DNA of 64,000 nucleotides from Methanococcoides sp. LMO-2 (GTDB lineage: Archaea > Halobacteriota > Methanosarcinia > Methanosarcinales > Methanosarcinaceae). The position numbers were made by a program, and so were the translations under genes. The stretch lies in the NCBI RefSeq assembly GCF_038432375.1, contig NZ_JBCAUS010000003.1, forward strand, positions 124,001-188,000. Direction: 5' to 3'. The notes beneath the pieces were generated by a model. It was not told the origin of the DNA and made no database searches. It worked only from the letters and a program-made list of their open reading frames with translations. Positions 41,583-52,017 of this stretch are shown piece after piece (within the stretch, counting starts at the first letter, position 1; the number at the start of each line of letters is the position of its first letter).

Positions 41583-42788
41583 TCACTCTTCGTCGTCGTA
41601 ATAACCGATCTCTTCCTTTGTCAGGTAGCATGCAGGGTCATCCGCCCAGACATTGCCATAAACAGCCTCGGCCCGTACACGGAAATTACCGTTGCAGACA
41701 TCGAACCATTTGCACTTTGCACACCTGTCGGCATTTGCTTTGATGAGAGGCTTCCTGTCCTTAAGACCTGCCATAAGCTCATCGTCAAGGTCGGTCCAGA
41801 TCTCGCTGAACTTTCTTTCCTTCACATTACCAAAGGTGTAGTGTCTCCAGAACTGGTCAGGGTGTACTGAACCGTCCCATGAAACGCAGCCAAAACCGAT
41901 ACCTGTGGAATTACCGCGGTTCATCTGCAGGAGTTCGTAAACCTCATCTGCACGTTCAGGGTTCTCCTCTGCCAGTCGCATGTAGATGTACGGACCATCA
42001 CAGTGGTTATCCACTGTCAGGACCTCAACAGGCAATCCCTTGTCATGAAGCTGCTTTGTGCGGTCCATGATCAGGTCCACCGTCTTGCGGCTGTCTTCCA
42101 GTGAGAGGTCATCATCGATGATCTTGGTACCCCTTCCGGCATAGACCAGATGGTAGAAGCAGATACGTGGAATGTTCTCTTCTTCAAGCATATCGAATAT
42201 CGCAGGAATGTCAGCTACATTCTGCTTGTTAATGGTAAAACGCAGTCCCACCTTGATGCCCTCTCTCTGGCAATTGCGAAGACCTGCCATTGCAGCATCG
42301 AAAGCACCTTTCATGCCACGGAACTTATCGTTGGTCTCACGCACACCGTCAATAGAAATGCCCACATAGGAAAGACCGATCTTCTTGAGCGTCTTTGCCA
42401 TTTCCTCGTCGATGAGAGTACCGTTGGTTGAGATAACCGCACGCAGTCCTTTGGAGATTGCGTATTCGGCAAGCTCAGGAAGATCCTTGCGCATCAGGGG
42501 TTCTCCGCCTGAGAAAAGGACCACGGGTGAGCCGAACTCTGCAAGGTCATCGATCAGTTCCTTGCCCTGCTCGGCGGTAAGTTCGTCCTTGTAATCAATG
42601 TCCTTTGATTGTGCATAGCAGTGAACGCAGCGAAGGTTGCAGCGTCTGGTCACGTTCCAGACTACAACAGGCTTCTTGTCCTTTGCAAATTGCAGCAGGT
42701 GTGACGGAAGACGTTTTGAATCCCGCCCGTAACGAAGGGCGTCTGATGGTTCAACGGTTCCGCAATAGAGTTTTGAGATTCCTATCAT
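41583..42788 (-). CDS. ahbC: 12,18-didecarboxysiroheme deacetylase (radical SAM)
   Basis: A 401-residue radical SAM/SPASM protein of the alternative heme pathway, removing two acetate side chains from didecarboxysiroheme to give Fe-coproporphyrin. The start MIGISKLYCGTVEPSDALRYG is the family signature. The SAM cluster is NVTRRCNLRCVHCYA; FSGGEP and STNGT follow. The C-terminal SPASM-like Cys are in CVSWDGSVHPD, CAKCKWFDVC and PACYL. It is last in the operon DUF1699-cobA-hemD-ahbC; in cytochrome-bearing methanogens the heme goes to membrane cytochromes. Confidence 0.9.
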   Translation of the reverse strand: MIGISKLYCGTVEPSDALRYGRDSKRLPSHLLQFAKDKKPVVVWNVTRRCNLRCVHCYAQSKDIDYKDELTAEQGKELIDDLAEFGSPVVLFSGGEPLMRKDLPELAEYAISKGLRAVISTNGTLIDEEMAKTLKKIGLSYVGISIDGVRETNDKFRGMKGAFDAAMAGLRNCQREGIKVGLRFTINKQNVADIPAIFDMLEEENIPRICFYHLVYAGRGTKIIDDDLSLEDSRKTVDLIMDRTKQLHDKGLPVEVLTVDNHCDGPYIYMRLAEENPERADEVYELLQMNRGNSTGIGFGCVSWDGSVHPDQFWRHYTFGNVKERKFSEIWTDLDDELMAGLKDRKPLIKANADRCAKCKWFDVCNGNFRVRAEAVYGNVWADDPACYLTKEEIGYYDDEE

Positions 42789-42859
42789 TGTGATCCTCCT
42801 GCAATATTAGTCAATTGATCAATTTTTTTGATTTCCGTTTTTCGTTTTTAAAATTTCAC

Positions 42860-43663
42860 TTAGTTGTTCTCAAGTGCTTCCTTAGCAACCCTGAGAATTT
42901 CCTTGAAAGTGTATTCATCAGGTGTGACGTTCACTTCAACCCCATGTTCCTTCAGGGTATTGGCAGTTGGAATGCCGATGGCAGCCACAAGTGAATCTGC
43001 AAGGACTTTCCTGATCTCCTCGCCTGCTCCCATTGATGCTGCCTGGTCAAAGAAACTGCGCACCATCATGGAGCTTGTAAATGCAAAGACATCGATCTCC
43101 CTGTTGAGGCTTCTGGTAATAAGCTCCTCCTGAAGTGGTCCCTTTGGCATGGTCAGGGTGTAGACCTTTGTCTCAAGCACGTTAGCACCGCAATCCCTGA
43201 GGCCGGTGATCAGCAGTGTTGAACCGTAAGCACTCCTTGCAGTATCGATGTTCTTGCCTTTCACATCAGGACAGAGGTATTCCACCAATCCTTCCGAGCT
43301 GTAGACTCCAGGCATGCCCAGAACATCCACACCAAGCTTTTCCAGCTGTTTGCGGGTGGTCGGGCCGATTGCGATCACTTTGGTCTCGTTGAGAGCTTCG
43401 ATGAATTCATCACGCCTGTCCTCCGGGATCTTGTCCAGAGTGAAATCAATGCCATTGGCACTTGTAAATATCACATAATCGGACCTGCGTGAGAATACAT
43501 TCTCTGTGAACTCGTCGAAGTACTCATCCTTCATGGCCTCAAGCTCGATCATGGGAACGGCCACTACATCGAAACCAAATGATTCCGCAAGTTTCCGGGA
43601 ACCTGACACATATCCCTGAGGTCTCATGATTGCAATTACAGGCTTACGATCAGTTGCATCCAT
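42860..43663 (-). CDS. hemD: Uroporphyrinogen-III synthase
   Basis: A 267-residue enzyme that closes hydroxymethylbilane to uroporphyrinogen III. The two-domain fold shows VIFTSANGIDFTLDKI, VIAIGPTTRKQLEKLG, DVFAFTSSMMVRSFFDQA and VAAIGIPTANTLKEHG, the usual paired segments. Sequence conservation in this family is low, but order and context (between cobA and ahbC) support the call strongly. It sits 72 bases before the ahbC start. Confidence 0.92.
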   Translation of the reverse strand: MDATDRKPVIAIMRPQGYVSGSRKLAESFGFDVVAVPMIELEAMKDEYFDEFTENVFSRRSDYVIFTSANGIDFTLDKIPEDRRDEFIEALNETKVIAIGPTTRKQLEKLGVDVLGMPGVYSSEGLVEYLCPDVKGKNIDTARSAYGSTLLITGLRDCGANVLETKVYTLTMPKGPLQEELITRSLNREIDVFAFTSSMMVRSFFDQAASMGAGEEIRKVLADSLVAAIGIPTANTLKEHGVEVNVTPDEYTFKEILRVAKEALENN

Positions 43664-43741
43664 ATGAACATCTCTTAATTATCAAATATAAATTATCGAA
43701 TATCACTTAAATTTACTATCAGGTAGCAATTTGCGAACTCT

Positions 43742-44494
43742 TCAGATCATGGAACCGAGTATCTCATGCAGCTTGACAACATCACCAATTACGGTAAGTG
43801 CCGGTGCCTTTACATTCTGCTCCTTTGAGATCTGTGCGATGGTACCGACTGTTCCGACTGTCACGCGCTGGTCAGGACGTGTTCCCCTCTCAACCATTGC
43901 AACAGGTGTCTCGGGATCCTTTCCGAATTTCATGAGCTCGTTCATGTTACGCTCAAGCATCTTGACGCCCATGAAGATTACAATTGTACCGCCAAAAGCT
44001 GCAAGTGTCTCCCAGTCAAGGGCTGTCTCTTCCTTGGTAGGGTCCTCGTGTCCTGTTATGAAGGTCACCATTGAAGCATGGTCCCTGTGGGTTACCGGAA
44101 TGCCTGCATAGGCTGTGGCTGCAAGTGCAGATGTGATACCGGGTACTACTTCGAACTCAATGCCTGCTTTGACAAGTTCCTCAGCCTCTTCTCCACCACG
44201 ACCGAACATGTACGGGTCGCCGCCCTTAAGACGAAGCACATTCTTGCCTTCCTTTGCCTTCTCAACGATCACATCGTTGATCTCGCTCTGGGTCAGTGTA
44301 TGATCGCCTGCATGTTTGCCGGCATCTATCTTTTCAGCTTCTTCAGGCATGGTGTCCAGGATCTGCTTTCCAGGAAGCTGGTCATAAACGATAACATCAG
44401 CTGTGTCCATAAGTCTGCGTGCCTTCAGGGTCATCAGTTCAGGGTCACCGGGACCTGAGCCTACAAGATATACTTTTCCGTATTTTTGAGCCAT
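43742..44494 (-). CDS. cobA: Uroporphyrinogen-III C-methyltransferase
   Basis: A 250-residue SAM-dependent enzyme making precorrin-2, the branch point to siroheme, heme (ahb route), cobamides and F430. Motifs are VYLVGSGPGDPELMT, IVYDQLP, RLKGGDPYMFGRGGEE and VVPGITSALAATAYAGIPVTHR. I start at ATG 44494 (MAQKYGKVY), where the family begins; a TTG six codons earlier is open. Gap to hemD is 78 bases. Confidence 0.95.
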   Translation of the reverse strand: MAQKYGKVYLVGSGPGDPELMTLKARRLMDTADVIVYDQLPGKQILDTMPEEAEKIDAGKHAGDHTLTQSEINDVIVEKAKEGKNVLRLKGGDPYMFGRGGEEAEELVKAGIEFEVVPGITSALAATAYAGIPVTHRDHASMVTFITGHEDPTKEETALDWETLAAFGGTIVIFMGVKMLERNMNELMKFGKDPETPVAMVERGTRPDQRVTVGTVGTIAQISKEQNVKAPALTVIGDVVKLHEILGSMI

Positions 44495-44692
44495 ATTACC
44501 AGATATCCTCAATTTCTATTTTCTGATGGTAAGAACTTGATACAATAAATAGATTGATACTATATTCCAAGGGGTGGCAACGAAACATTAAGAACAAAAG
44601 CCCTTCAGCATTTGCAAGTATTAAGATCTGAAGAAAAAGGCCGGAGAAAGAAAACAGGAAGTTACCCAAAAAAACGGGCAACATGAAAGCGA

Positions 44693-45091
44693 TCAGTCCT
44701 TTTCCAGAATATAAAGAAGCATTTCCTTGTTAAGCTTGCTTTCGCGTGAAAGTCTCTCTGCGACCTCATCGTCTGCGATTCCTTCAGATTTCATCTCCTT
44801 TATCCTCTCAATGACGGCAGGAGATATACTGTAGTACTCATTGATGTCCTTCCTGTGACCCCATACATCGCCTTCAACAAGTCTTATACCCTGCATATCC
44901 AGGAACATCTCTATGGATTTGGACACGGTACGGCGATATGATGTCGGGATCTGGATGACCTCCACATCCTTGCACCGTTTTATAAGGGTGAAAATATCTT
45001 CGTTGGATGGTCTGAATGCAAGATGGATGACCTTTTCACCGGCATCTAGATTTGGAATTTCGTCTCTTTTACTTACGACTCTGATTTTCAT
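44693..45091 (-). CDS. DUF1699 protein
   Basis: A 132-residue soluble protein of the DUF1699 group, which as far as I know is confined to methanogens of this lineage. It begins MKIRVVSKRDEIPNLDAG, with a helical C-terminus that looks like an HTH (SEGIADDEVAERLSRESKLN). It is encoded 198 bases upstream of cobA on the same strand, behind GGGGTGCTTAT, so it may belong to or precede the heme operon. Function unknown; a regulator role is a guess. Confidence 0.8.
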   Translation of the reverse strand: MKIRVVSKRDEIPNLDAGEKVIHLAFRPSNEDIFTLIKRCKDVEVIQIPTSYRRTVSKSIEMFLDMQGIRLVEGDVWGHRKDINEYYSISPAVIERIKEMKSEGIADDEVAERLSRESKLNKEMLLYILEKD

Positions 45092-45194
45092 ATAAGCACC
45101 CCATTATATTCAAACTGTTAGAAATAACTTAGTAAATTAATTGTTGGGGCTAACCTATTAAATAAGTAACGATTGAAAAGTTATTTAGGAACTT

Positions 45195-46475
45195 TCAATC
45201 GTTGAGCCTGAGCTTTACTGAATCAGCATGAGCCTGCAGCCCTTCCTTTTCAGCAAGAGCAATGATGGTTTCACCAATTGAACCAAGACCTTCCTTTGTG
45301 ATCTTCTGTATGGTGGAATACTTCAGGAAGTGGTGGATGTTAAGACCGGAGTAAAGCTTTGGATAACCGGCTGTCGGGAGCACGTGGTTGGTACCTGATG
45401 CATAATCACCTGCTGCAACAGGAGCATAATTGCCGACAAAGATGGAACCTGCGTTCTCGATCCTTTCAAGTACTGCATCATCATCTTCTACCATTATCTC
45501 AAGGTGCTCAGGTGCGAAATCATTGGAAATAGAGATGCACTCATCCATGGTATCGGTCACGATAATAGCTGCATTCTCAAGGGAAGAATCAACGATCTCC
45601 TTACGTACAGCAGCATCTGCCTGCTTTTTGACCTCGGCGTTCGTCTGCTCTGCCAGTTCAGCAGAAGTTGTCACAAGAACTGAAACAGACTTCGGATCGT
45701 GCTCTGCCTGTGCAAGGATATCGGATGCGATCATACCAGCATCAGCAGAATCATCTGCAATGATAAGGACTTCACTTGGACCGGCAGGGAAATCGATCTC
45801 TGCCTTGTCACGCACCATCATCTTGGCAACGGTAACAAAGACGTTTCCTGGACCCACGATCTTGGCGACCTTCAATACGGATTCCGTACCATAGGCCATT
45901 GCTGCGATCGCCTGGACTCCGCCAAGCTTGTAAATGTGATCTGCACCTGCAACCTTGCCTGCTGCAAGTGTAAGTGGGTTGACCTTTCCGTCAGGCCCGG
46001 GTGGTGTGCACATTACAACACTCTTGACCCCTGCAACCTTTGCAGGAATTATCGTCATGAGCGCAGTGGAAGGATAGGAAGCCCTGCCTCCCGGCACATA
46101 GGCACCAACCGATGCAAGAGGTGTTGCCATCTGGCCAAGTTTGATACCAGGAGTAGGTTCGATGAACCATGTCTTCTCCGGAAGTTGTGCTGCATGGAAG
46201 TTCCTGATGTTCTCCGCTGCGATCTCGAGGTGCCTGATAAGCTCAGCATCAACAAGACCCATTGCCTCTTCCATCTCTTCAGGAGTAACTTCAATGGCCT
46301 GGATATCTGCTTTATCAAACTTCTTTGTGTATTCACGCAGTCCGTCGTCGCCTTTTTCCTGCACGTCATGGAGTATTGATGAAACGGTCTCAGATACGTC
46401 CATCAGCTCTCCTGTGCGGTCAAGAAGCTTATCCAGCTCTTCTTCGGTGACATCGGATAGGTGTTTGTACAGCAT
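45195..46475 (-). CDS. hisD: Histidinol dehydrogenase
   Basis: A 426-residue NAD-dependent enzyme completing histidine synthesis in two oxidations. Motifs are [68 protein letters not shown] and FAPEHLEIM with the zinc and catalytic His/Glu residues. Full length. It is in the same direction as hel308 upstream but separated by about 80 bases. Confidence 0.96.
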   Translation of the reverse strand: MLYKHLSDVTEEELDKLLDRTGELMDVSETVSSILHDVQEKGDDGLREYTKKFDKADIQAIEVTPEEMEEAMGLVDAELIRHLEIAAENIRNFHAAQLPEKTWFIEPTPGIKLGQMATPLASVGAYVPGGRASYPSTALMTIIPAKVAGVKSVVMCTPPGPDGKVNPLTLAAGKVAGADHIYKLGGVQAIAAMAYGTESVLKVAKIVGPGNVFVTVAKMMVRDKAEIDFPAGPSEVLIIADDSADAGMIASDILAQAEHDPKSVSVLVTTSAELAEQTNAEVKKQADAAVRKEIVDSSLENAAIIVTDTMDECISISNDFAPEHLEIMVEDDDAVLERIENAGSIFVGNYAPVAAGDYASGTNHVLPTAGYPKLYSGLNIHHFLKYSTIQKITKEGLGSIGETIIALAEKEGLQAHADSVKLRLND

Positions 46476-46557
46476 GTGATCATCTCATTATTAATCTAAG
46501 AAAGGACAGGAACCGCACCACATATCGCAGGTTCAGGTCCGTTGGATTGTTAAAACA

Positions 46558-48777
46558 TTACTGGAAATCACTGAATGTTTTCTGCTCTTTGTCCAGTAAT
46601 GTATCTAGAGTATTTGAATTTATAGGTGTGCTCTTACCGACTTTCTCCTTAACACGAACACCGATGTTCGAAAGGATATTTGCAGCCACCTTTGGGCCCA
46701 CCAGTTTGGATAGCACAGAATATTCTGCCTTTTTGAGCTCTGCCAGTGACACGAATCCGGCCTCATAGAGCTTACGTGCACGCACACGTCCCACACCCCT
46801 GATACTAACCAGCTGCATGAGCTCAGGACTGGCACCGTAATGTATCCTCTTCTCAAGGCCGTGGGCATGGGAAGAATGTTCAACCTTCAGAAGTTCTGCA
46901 AGCTTCGTGGTCGCATGCATCAGCCACTCAGCAGTATCCGCAAGAGCATGGATATCACCCTCACCAACATTGAAGTGCTGCGTGATATCGTCTGCAGGGA
47001 TCTCGCGGATCCACTCATCCAGCAGCATTGCGGTCTTCACCTCACCCAGGAACCACTCATAATCGATAGCCTTGAACTCATTCGGGATCTCGATGAAATC
47101 ATCACTATGTGACATCACGAAATCATTGACCCTTGTATAATCAGCGCTTCGCATGTACAACTGCCTCATATCCGGCGTACTGCATACAAGGTGAAGCAGC
47201 GTCATATCGTTCACATTAACAGCCTTTTTCAGCCCGTCCACGATCTTTGCCCCTGACATCGGATCGATATAGAGCATGGAAACAAGTTTCCCAAGCTGGG
47301 TCGAGCTAAGGGAGACAGGATCCAGGGTTTCATTCATTAAGACCATTTCGTGTTCTGCCAGGTATTCGATACAATCGTCAATAACTTCCTCAAGGCTCCA
47401 GGTATCCTGCTGGAAAGCAAAGAACGTCGAACCCATGAACTCCATCATCTGCTTCCGGTCAGATGCAAATCCGTTCACAATTGTTGAAAGAACGTGTGTC
47501 CTCAGTGCATTCTCGGTACCAAGCTTCGACCAGATATCCTCAGCATCAGCTTCAACATAGTTCTCCAGCAACTGCTCGAATTCCGCATATTCCTTGGCAA
47601 GCAGCACAGATTCTCCGTAAGGGTCAAGATGGGGACGCCCTGCCCTTCCTGCCATCTGCTTGTATTCGAGTACAGGTATCGGCTGCATCCCGAAATTCGC
47701 ATCGAACCTTCGGTAGTTCCTAATGATAACTCTCCTTGCAGGCAGGTTCAGCCCGGCTGCAAGTGTTGGAGTACTGGATATCACCTTGATTAGGTTCTGC
47801 CTGAAACCATCTTCAACTATCTTTCGGTGGGATGAATTAAGCCCTGCGTGATGGAAAGCAACACCTTTCCTTATGCAATTTGCAAGCACCTTTGCCGTAT
47901 CAGTCTCACCGGTGGATTCCACCTCTTCTGCCATCACTGCCAGTTTCCCGAGAACCTCGCGGTCAAGCAGCTTAACAACCTTGTTGGATGCAGTCTTAGC
48001 AAATCCGGTACAATTTCGGCGGCTGCTCTCAAAGACAAGGCACTGGCCGCCTTCGCTGATCGTGTCAAGAACAAGATTTGTGGCATTATCCTTGTCCCGG
48101 CGCCCTATTTTCTTCTGCTTGCCCGGGAAGTTGATAGCCTCACCAAAGAAAACACCTTCATGCAGGTCGGTGGGCCTCCATTCGCTTAAGACAAGCGATG
48201 CATCCAGCCAGTCTGCCATCTCACGAGCATTTCCAACTGTAGCAGAAAGAGCAATTATCTGGCAATCCGGATTCAGTCGCATAAGTTTTGTTATCGTGAC
48301 CTCAAGTGTGGGACCCCTGTTCTTGGAATCCAGCAGGTGCACCTCGTCAACGACGATGGTTGTGATCTCCTCCATCCATGAGGTCCCGTTACGCAGAAGG
48401 GAATCGGTCTTTTCCGAGGTTGCCACGATGATGTCATTCGAACCCAGCCATTCGTCCCTTGAATCAAAATCCCCTGTGGAGATTCCAACTTTGATACCAA
48501 AAGGTGCAAGTTCCCTGAAACGATCGAACTTCTCAGAGGCAAGTGCCCGAAGCGGAACTATGTATAGCGCTTTACCGCCGTTGCGGATAGCTTTGAGCAT
48601 TGCAAGCTCTGCCAGGAGTGTCTTTCCTGAAGCTGTGGGTATCGCAGCAAGAAGGTTCTTTCCTTCAAGAAGACCATTATCAACAGCTTCAGCCTGGGGA
48701 GGATACAACTCCTTGATGCCTGAATCTTCATAAAAACGGATGATATCTTCGGGAATGTCAAGCTCTTTTATCAGCAT
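46558..48777 (-). CDS. hel308: Hel308 (Hjm) superfamily 2 DNA helicase
   Basis: A 739-residue 3'-5' helicase that acts on stalled forks and Holliday-like junctions. Walker A is [16 protein letters not shown], motif II DEVHLLD, motif III SATVGN, motif [11 protein letters not shown]. The C-terminal ratchet and HhH domain ends with [17 protein letters not shown], and the tail holds a short auto-regulatory helix. Normal length. A 286-codon antisense frame within it is a shadow. Confidence 0.96.
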   Translation of the reverse strand: MLIKELDIPEDIIRFYEDSGIKELYPPQAEAVDNGLLEGKNLLAAIPTASGKTLLAELAMLKAIRNGGKALYIVPLRALASEKFDRFRELAPFGIKVGISTGDFDSRDEWLGSNDIIVATSEKTDSLLRNGTSWMEEITTIVVDEVHLLDSKNRGPTLEVTITKLMRLNPDCQIIALSATVGNAREMADWLDASLVLSEWRPTDLHEGVFFGEAINFPGKQKKIGRRDKDNATNLVLDTISEGGQCLVFESSRRNCTGFAKTASNKVVKLLDREVLGKLAVMAEEVESTGETDTAKVLANCIRKGVAFHHAGLNSSHRKIVEDGFRQNLIKVISSTPTLAAGLNLPARRVIIRNYRRFDANFGMQPIPVLEYKQMAGRAGRPHLDPYGESVLLAKEYAEFEQLLENYVEADAEDIWSKLGTENALRTHVLSTIVNGFASDRKQMMEFMGSTFFAFQQDTWSLEEVIDDCIEYLAEHEMVLMNETLDPVSLSSTQLGKLVSMLYIDPMSGAKIVDGLKKAVNVNDMTLLHLVCSTPDMRQLYMRSADYTRVNDFVMSHSDDFIEIPNEFKAIDYEWFLGEVKTAMLLDEWIREIPADDITQHFNVGEGDIHALADTAEWLMHATTKLAELLKVEHSSHAHGLEKRIHYGASPELMQLVSIRGVGRVRARKLYEAGFVSLAELKKAEYSVLSKLVGPKVAANILSNIGVRVKEKVGKSTPINSNTLDTLLDKEQKTFSDFQ

Positions 48778-48893
48778 GGAAATTTCACATCACTTTACAG
48801 CGATTGTTCATGTATCGTATAAGTTAATTTCGTAGGATCGTGGACAGGTATCTGTTACAAAAGACTAAATAACTCAGGGTTCTACATCTTTTG

Positions 48894-49505
48894 ATGTATG
48901 TTGAAGAGATCATTTCCCGGCTTAAAGAACTATATCCTGAAGGTTATTTCCATATCAACCGTGACCCTTTCTATCTTCTGATCTCCACGGTACTATCCCA
49001 GCGTACCCGGGATGAGGTAACAATACCTACAAGCCAGAGGCTCTTTTCTGTTCTTGACACACCTGAGAAGATGGCAACTGCCGACGTGGATGAAATTCAG
49101 GAACTCATAAAGGACGTCGGGTTCTATAAGGTCAAGTCACAGCGCCTGATCAACATCTCCCGCATGCTTCTGGATGAATACGACGGGATCGTTCCGGATG
49201 ACATCAACGAGCTTGTAAAGCTTCCGGGAGTTGGCAGGAAAACAGCCAATTGTGTCCTGAACTATGCTTTTGACAGAGATGTCATTGCCGTGGACACTCA
49301 TGTACATCGCATATCCAACAGGATGGGACTTGTAGAGACTGAGACTCCTGAGGAAACGGAGATCGAACTTGAAAAAGTGGTCCCAAAGGATATGTGGAAA
49401 GAGATCAACGGCCTGATGGTACTATTTGGGAAGACCATCTGTAAGCCGGTATCACCGAAGTGTGATAAGTGTGTTATGAATGATATCTGTCCGAAGCTGA
49501 TCTGA
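48894..49505 (+). CDS. nth: Endonuclease III
   Basis: A 203-residue DNA glycosylase/AP lyase for oxidised pyrimidines. The HhH is VKLPGVGRKTANCVLNYAFD, with catalytic Lys in GRKTAN and Asp in IAVDTHVHR. The C-terminal [4Fe-4S] cluster Cys are in CKPVSPKCDKCVMNDIC (CX6CX2CX5C). I use ATG 48894. It is divergent from hel308, forming a small repair cluster. Confidence 0.95.
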   Translation: MYVEEIISRLKELYPEGYFHINRDPFYLLISTVLSQRTRDEVTIPTSQRLFSVLDTPEKMATADVDEIQELIKDVGFYKVKSQRLINISRMLLDEYDGIVPDDINELVKLPGVGRKTANCVLNYAFDRDVIAVDTHVHRISNRMGLVETETPEETEIELEKVVPKDMWKEINGLMVLFGKTICKPVSPKCDKCVMNDICPKLI

Positions 49506-49601
49506 AGATCAGATATTGAAAAGAGATGTTTCTGCAATGCGATTGCAAAACGAAGAAAAAAGAAAGTAAAGGAACACGGCCGTTAAAGCCGCTTTCCGGA
49601 A

Positions 49602-50906
49602 TTAATCGTTGCTAAGCTCGCCGCTGAAGTACTTGTCGTATGAGTACATATCGAAGTGACCGTGTCCGCTGAGACAGAACAGGATGGTCTTTTCTTTGCC
49701 GGTCTGCTTGCACTTGAGTGCCTCATCGATAGCGCATTTGATAGCGTGGGTGGACTCCGGTGCAGGTGGGATACCTTCACTGCGGGCGAACATGACACCT
49801 GCTTCGAATACTTCTACCTGGTGATATGTTGTTGCATCCATAAGCCCGTCAGCAACAAGCTGGCTGATGATAGGAGAACATCCATGATATCTCAGGCCGC
49901 CTGCATGAATGGCAGGTGGAATGAAATCATAACCAAGTGAGTACATCTTAATGAGTGGTGTGAGCTTTGCCATGTCACCGTAGTCGTACTCGAACTTACC
50001 GTCATTGAGTGTTGGACATGCGGATGGTTCCACAGCGATGATACGTGGATCATGGGTGCCTTCGATCTTGTCCTTCATGTATGGAAGGGCAATACCTCCA
50101 AGGTTACTTCCGCCACCACAGCATCCGATGACAACGTCAGGATAATCCTCTACCTTGTCAAGCTGCTTCTGTGCCTCAATACCGATCACGGTCTGGTGAA
50201 GCAGGACGTGGTTAAGCACACTGCCAAGTGCATATTTGGTGTTATCGTTCATCACGGCATCCTCTACAGCTTCACCAATAGCAATACCAAGGCTGCCTGA
50301 TGTGTCCGGATATTTCTCAAGGATCTGCCTTCCAAACGCTGTGTCAGGGCTTGGGGAAGGAACTACATTTGCTCCCCAGAGATTGATCAGGGACTTCCTG
50401 TATGGTTTCTGCTCGAAGCTGGAGCGGACCATGTAGACTTTACATTCAACGTCAAAATAATTACAGCTAAGTGAAAGTGCACTTCCCCACTGACCAGCTC
50501 CGGTCTCGGTGGAAATTCTCTCAGTGCCTTCCTTAACATTATAATAGACCTGCGCAACTGAAGTGTTCGGCTTATGGCTGCCTGCAGGGCTTACACCTTC
50601 ATATTTATAGTAGATCTTTGCAGGAGTGTCGAGAAGCTTCTCAAGCCTGTGTGCACGGTATAAAGGAGCAGGTCTCCAGAGCTTGTAGATCTCAAGGACT
50701 TCCTCAGGAATATCAATATACCTATCACTGCTCATTTCCTGTTTGATAAGCTCCATAGGGAAAAGAGGTGCAAGGTCCTCTGGGTTCAATGGTTCTTTTG
50801 TTTCAGGGTTTAGTGGAGGAGCCAGTGGAGTGGGCATATCCGGGAGGATATTATACCATTTTTTTGGCATCTCGTTTTCATCAAGTAAGATCTTAGTCTG
50901 TTCCAT
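49602..50906 (-). CDS. trpB2: TrpB2-type tryptophan synthase beta chain
   Basis: A 434-residue PLP enzyme of the TrpB2 group, which condenses serine with indole and is often encoded away from the trp operon. The PLP lysine is in [14 protein letters not shown]; the phosphate loop is [25 protein letters not shown] and [11 protein letters not shown] are group signatures. The longer N-terminus ([16 protein letters not shown]) distinguishes it from TrpB1. It is monocistronic, consistent with an indole-salvage role. Confidence 0.95.
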   Translation of the reverse strand: MEQTKILLDENEMPKKWYNILPDMPTPLAPPLNPETKEPLNPEDLAPLFPMELIKQEMSSDRYIDIPEEVLEIYKLWRPAPLYRAHRLEKLLDTPAKIYYKYEGVSPAGSHKPNTSVAQVYYNVKEGTERISTETGAGQWGSALSLSCNYFDVECKVYMVRSSFEQKPYRKSLINLWGANVVPSPSPDTAFGRQILEKYPDTSGSLGIAIGEAVEDAVMNDNTKYALGSVLNHVLLHQTVIGIEAQKQLDKVEDYPDVVIGCCGGGSNLGGIALPYMKDKIEGTHDPRIIAVEPSACPTLNDGKFEYDYGDMAKLTPLIKMYSLGYDFIPPAIHAGGLRYHGCSPIISQLVADGLMDATTYHQVEVFEAGVMFARSEGIPPAPESTHAIKCAIDEALKCKQTGKEKTILFCLSGHGHFDMYSYDKYFSGELSND

Positions 50907-51097
50907 AAATATTCCTCACATATAAAATGAACAAATCAGTACTATGATGTAGACAAAACTATATTATAAATTTGTTGTGTCCTACATTGTTCATATATTT
51001 TCGAGAAATAGAACTTTATCCGGACAAAAATTTGATGAAAATTTACAGATGTATCTAAATTGGATCAAAAAACCTGATCTCCAAAAGTATAGTTCGA

Positions 51098-51661
51098 TTA
51101 TGGTTTGCAACCCAGTGAGATACGCTCTTCCGGAGAAAGCGACAGATAGAAATCAATTATCTGAAAATCGTTGAATTCCCTTTCATGTAATGAGTCAAAG
51201 AACCTGTCGAGTGTGGAAATTGTCCTCTTTTCCATCGGTTTCGCTGAAGCGAGCTCTTCCGCCTCTTTTGCAAGCCCGATCTTGCTCAGGCTATTTGTAA
51301 TGCGCTCGATGGCCTCTTTGTCATGCTTGATGAATTCCTGCCTGATCCTGTCAAGGTCACTACTTCCTGGAGAAATAGCAAAGTCTGAACTGGATTTACT
51401 AAATTCCATCTCCCTGCAGTCCCTTGCAGTTATATCAGAATAAAGATTGTTATATCTGCGCGTCAGATCATTATGCTTTTCAAGATACCAGGCCCAGAAC
51501 CCATTGTTAGTACTACAATCGGTCATCTCTTTATAGGTCTCTAACTGCCTGGATTTCGCATTTTCAACAAGCCATTCTTTGCGCCATTTGTTGAACTCCT
51601 CTTTCGAACTGGAATTCAATCTGGCAACATGATGTCCTGTAAGACTGTTCGAATCAATCAT
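51098..51661 (-). CDS. Helical protein of unknown function
   Basis: A 187-residue charged, mainly helical protein without membrane segments. NNGFWAWYLEKHNDLTRRYN is its most ordered segment. I recognise no family. Composition is close to average for the window. It stands alone between trpB2 and hmgA with no operon partner; the promoter region lies in the 356-base gap to its right. Confidence 0.6.
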   Translation of the reverse strand: MIDSNSLTGHHVARLNSSSKEEFNKWRKEWLVENAKSRQLETYKEMTDCSTNNGFWAWYLEKHNDLTRRYNNLYSDITARDCREMEFSKSSSDFAISPGSSDLDRIRQEFIKHDKEAIERITNSLSKIGLAKEAEELASAKPMEKRTISTLDRFFDSLHEREFNDFQIIDFYLSLSPEERISLGCKP

Positions 51662-52017
51662 TCAATACCACCTATGTAACCACCTGCCTGAAACCTGTTA
51701 CAAAGTCCTTGGTAGGCAAGTGCAATCAAACTTGAATGATACCAACCTAACCGTCGTACAACGGTTTGTTTCATCCCTCTCTTGCAGCCATATCTGTGAT
51801 ATGGCCCACCATTAAAATATTGCCAGTCTGATATTTAACTTTATCTCCAGTAAAGACTATAGTTATGATAATGATGATGCCGACTGAAACCCTTTTCCCG
51901 GAAAGGCCTACATAAAAAGGATAATGAGTTGCATGATAGCGTTTTAATACATATCAAAATATAAATAACATCAAAACCTATGACCAATAATCCAGCATTA
52001 TATGACAGGGGAATATC
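51662..52017. other. Divergent promoter region between the helical protein and hmgA
   Basis: No gene. A perfect hairpin GCCATATC-TGT-GATATGGC lies at 51787-51805 and a smaller CCGT/ACGG pair near 51754. TATA-like TTTTAATAC near 51942 and AAAATATAAATAAC near 51956 suit hmgA. The hairpin could be an operator or a small RNA end. Confidence 0.45.

Noticed and set aside
45699-46379. 226-codon ORF antisense to hisD
   Set aside because: Shadow frame with Cys/His-rich artefact composition; hisD is intact.
47873-48733. 286-codon ORF antisense to hel308
   Set aside because: Shadow of hel308, whose helicase motifs are complete; Ser/Arg-rich composition is typical of antisense frames.
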